In this document: positions 6,064 through 6,824 of the stretch, piece after piece
Layout of the letters: each line of letters starts with the position of its first letter
Numbering within the stretch: the first letter of the stretch is position 1
Source of the DNA: an uncultured Collinsella sp.
Lineage (GTDB): Bacteria > Actinomycetota > Coriobacteriia > Coriobacteriales > Coriobacteriaceae
DNA length: 6,824 nucleotides
Assembly: GCA_900551185.1 (NCBI GenBank)
Contig: URVF01000083.1
Span: 1 to 6,824, forward strand
Reading direction: 5' to 3'
Notes under the pieces: generated by a model
The model's input: only the letters and a program-made list of their open reading frames with translations
The model's database searches: none
Told to the model about the DNA's origin: nothing
Position numbers and translations under genes: made by a program

Positions 6064-6776
6064 CTAGGCGGACTTCTTCTTGCTGTCGGAGACCATCATG
6101 TAGACGGTGAGCACGACGGCGATGGCGGCGATCACAATGGCGCCGTAGAAGGACTGCTGGTAGGCGGCGCTGCCGGCCTCGGCGTGATACAGCACGGCGG
6201 TGATGGGCTGACTGATCCAGGTGGAAGCGGCGTAACCCAAAAACATGATGCCGTAGTTGACACCGATGTTGCTGGTGCCAAAGGCGCCACCGGTGAGCGG
6301 CGGGTAGATGACGAGCAGGGCGCCAAAGCTAAAGCCGAGCAGGGCGAGCGCCACGAAGAACATGCTCTGCGTAAAGCTCATCGACATGATAACGAGGGCG
6401 ATGATGGTGACGACAAGGCTGATGAGCAGCGACTTGTAGGCGCCGAGCTTGTCGATGATCTGGCCAAAGGACAGACGGCCAACCAGGTTGGCGCAGGTGT
6501 TGACGGAGACCACCACGCCGCCGAGGGCGACGGCAGCGGCGCTCGTGGGGTCGGCGAAGAGCTGGACGGCGGCGATGGAGGCAACCTTGCCCACGAGCAG
6601 GGTGCCCGCGGTGGCGGCAAAGGCGAAGGTGACGATGAGGACCCAGAAGCGCGGGGTCTTGACCATCTCGCCTGGGGTGAGGTCACCGAAGGTACCGGCA
6701 TGTGCGCCGCCCTTAGGGGCCTCGAAGCCCTCGGGCAGCCAGCCGGCCTCGGGGGCCTTCAGGAACAGGGCGGAGG
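6064..6776 (-). CDS. OFA-type MFS transporter, C-terminal half (5' end lost at contig end)
   Basis: The minus-strand frame is open from the adapter junction at 6776 to TAG at 6064-6066, giving about 236 residues. An internal ATG at 6666 is not the real start, because coding sequence continues upstream (FLKAPEAGWLPEGF and FGDLTPGEM just before it). That part looks like the central cytoplasmic loop of oxalate/formate antiporter-type MFS proteins, whose loop ends in a similar P-x-E-M then TPRFW entry to TM7. Six membrane segments follow (TM7-12): near FWVLIVTFAFAATAGTLLVG; AAVALGGVVVSVNTCANLVG; LLISLVVTIIALVIMSMSF; FFVALALLGFSFGALLVIY; YGIMFLGYAASTWISQPIT; and FYGAIVIAAIAVVLTVYMMV. GRLSFGQIIDKLG after TM8 is the MFS motif A repeat of the second half. 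The protein ends in a lysine-rich cytoplasmic tail (DSKKKSA). The likely cargo is a small carboxylate or related metabolite, but this is not determined. Upstream of the oxidoreductase in the same unit. Confidence 0.88.
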
Positions 6777-6824
6777 CTGTCTCTTATACACATCTGACGC
6801 TGCCGACGATCTTACGCGTGTAGA
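6777..6824. other. Nextera sequencing adapter (library artefact)
   Basis: The 19-base Tn5 mosaic end CTGTCTCTTATACACATCT occupies 6777-6795. It is followed by the Nextera adapter segment GACGCTGCCGACGA (6796-6809), an 8-base i5 index read as TCTTACGC (6810-6817) and the first bases of the P5 primer complement, GTGTAGA (6818-6824). The order and spacing are exactly those of adapter read-through. It is synthetic sequence, not a Tn5 insertion, and marks where the true insert ends. Confidence 0.98.

Noticed and set aside
6777..6795. The Tn5 mosaic end read as a transposon insertion
   Set aside because: It is followed directly by the Nextera arm, an index and the start of P5, which is library sequence; no transposon genes follow.
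6449..6823. A 124-codon plus-strand ORF at the right edge
   Set aside because: It is antisense to the transporter and its C-terminus is translated adapter sequence.

Overview
The window is high-GC bacterial chromosomal DNA carrying ordinary housekeeping and metabolic genes. High GC, codon use and the character of the proteins suggest a gut actinobacterium of class Coriobacteriia, such as Collinsella. This is inference: no rRNA or other taxonomic marker is present. The right end is not biological. The last 48 bases are a Nextera library adapter, so this is the end of a short-read (probably metagenomic) contig.

Layout, left to right. (1) 1-373, minus: the N-terminal 124 residues of an RlmL-like 23S rRNA methyltransferase, running off the left edge. 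(2) 449-1276, plus: a Cof-type HAD phosphatase, divergent from rlmL across a 75 bp shared promoter region. (3) 1277-1469: an AT-richer leader with two inverted repeats. (4) 1470-2174, plus: a short Staphylococcus-type transaldolase. (5) 2175-2554: a 380 bp non-coding stretch between convergent genes. It holds a long interrupted hairpin, a 30-nt inverted repeat pair, two overlapping small palindromes and a strong rho-independent terminator. (6) 2555-4702, minus: the complete transcription accessory protein Tex. (7) 4703-4954: the Tex upstream region and the terminator of the next minus-strand unit. (8) 4955-5995, minus: a Gfo/Idh/MocA oxidoreductase. (9) 5996-6063: a spacer with a perfect 13 bp hairpin. 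(10) 6064-6776, minus: the C-terminal half of an OFA-type MFS transporter, cut by the adapter junction.

The transporter and oxidoreductase probably form one minus-strand transcription unit (import then NAD(P)-dependent oxidation of a small organic acid, sugar or polyol) ending at the terminator at 4846-4880. The transaldolase serves the non-oxidative pentose phosphate pathway. Tex and RlmL belong to transcription and ribosome maintenance. I found no defence system, CRISPR array, integrase or other clear new system. The less ordinary signals are the nested inverted repeats in the tal-tex gap, the hairpin between transporter and oxidoreductase, and the adapter artefact.
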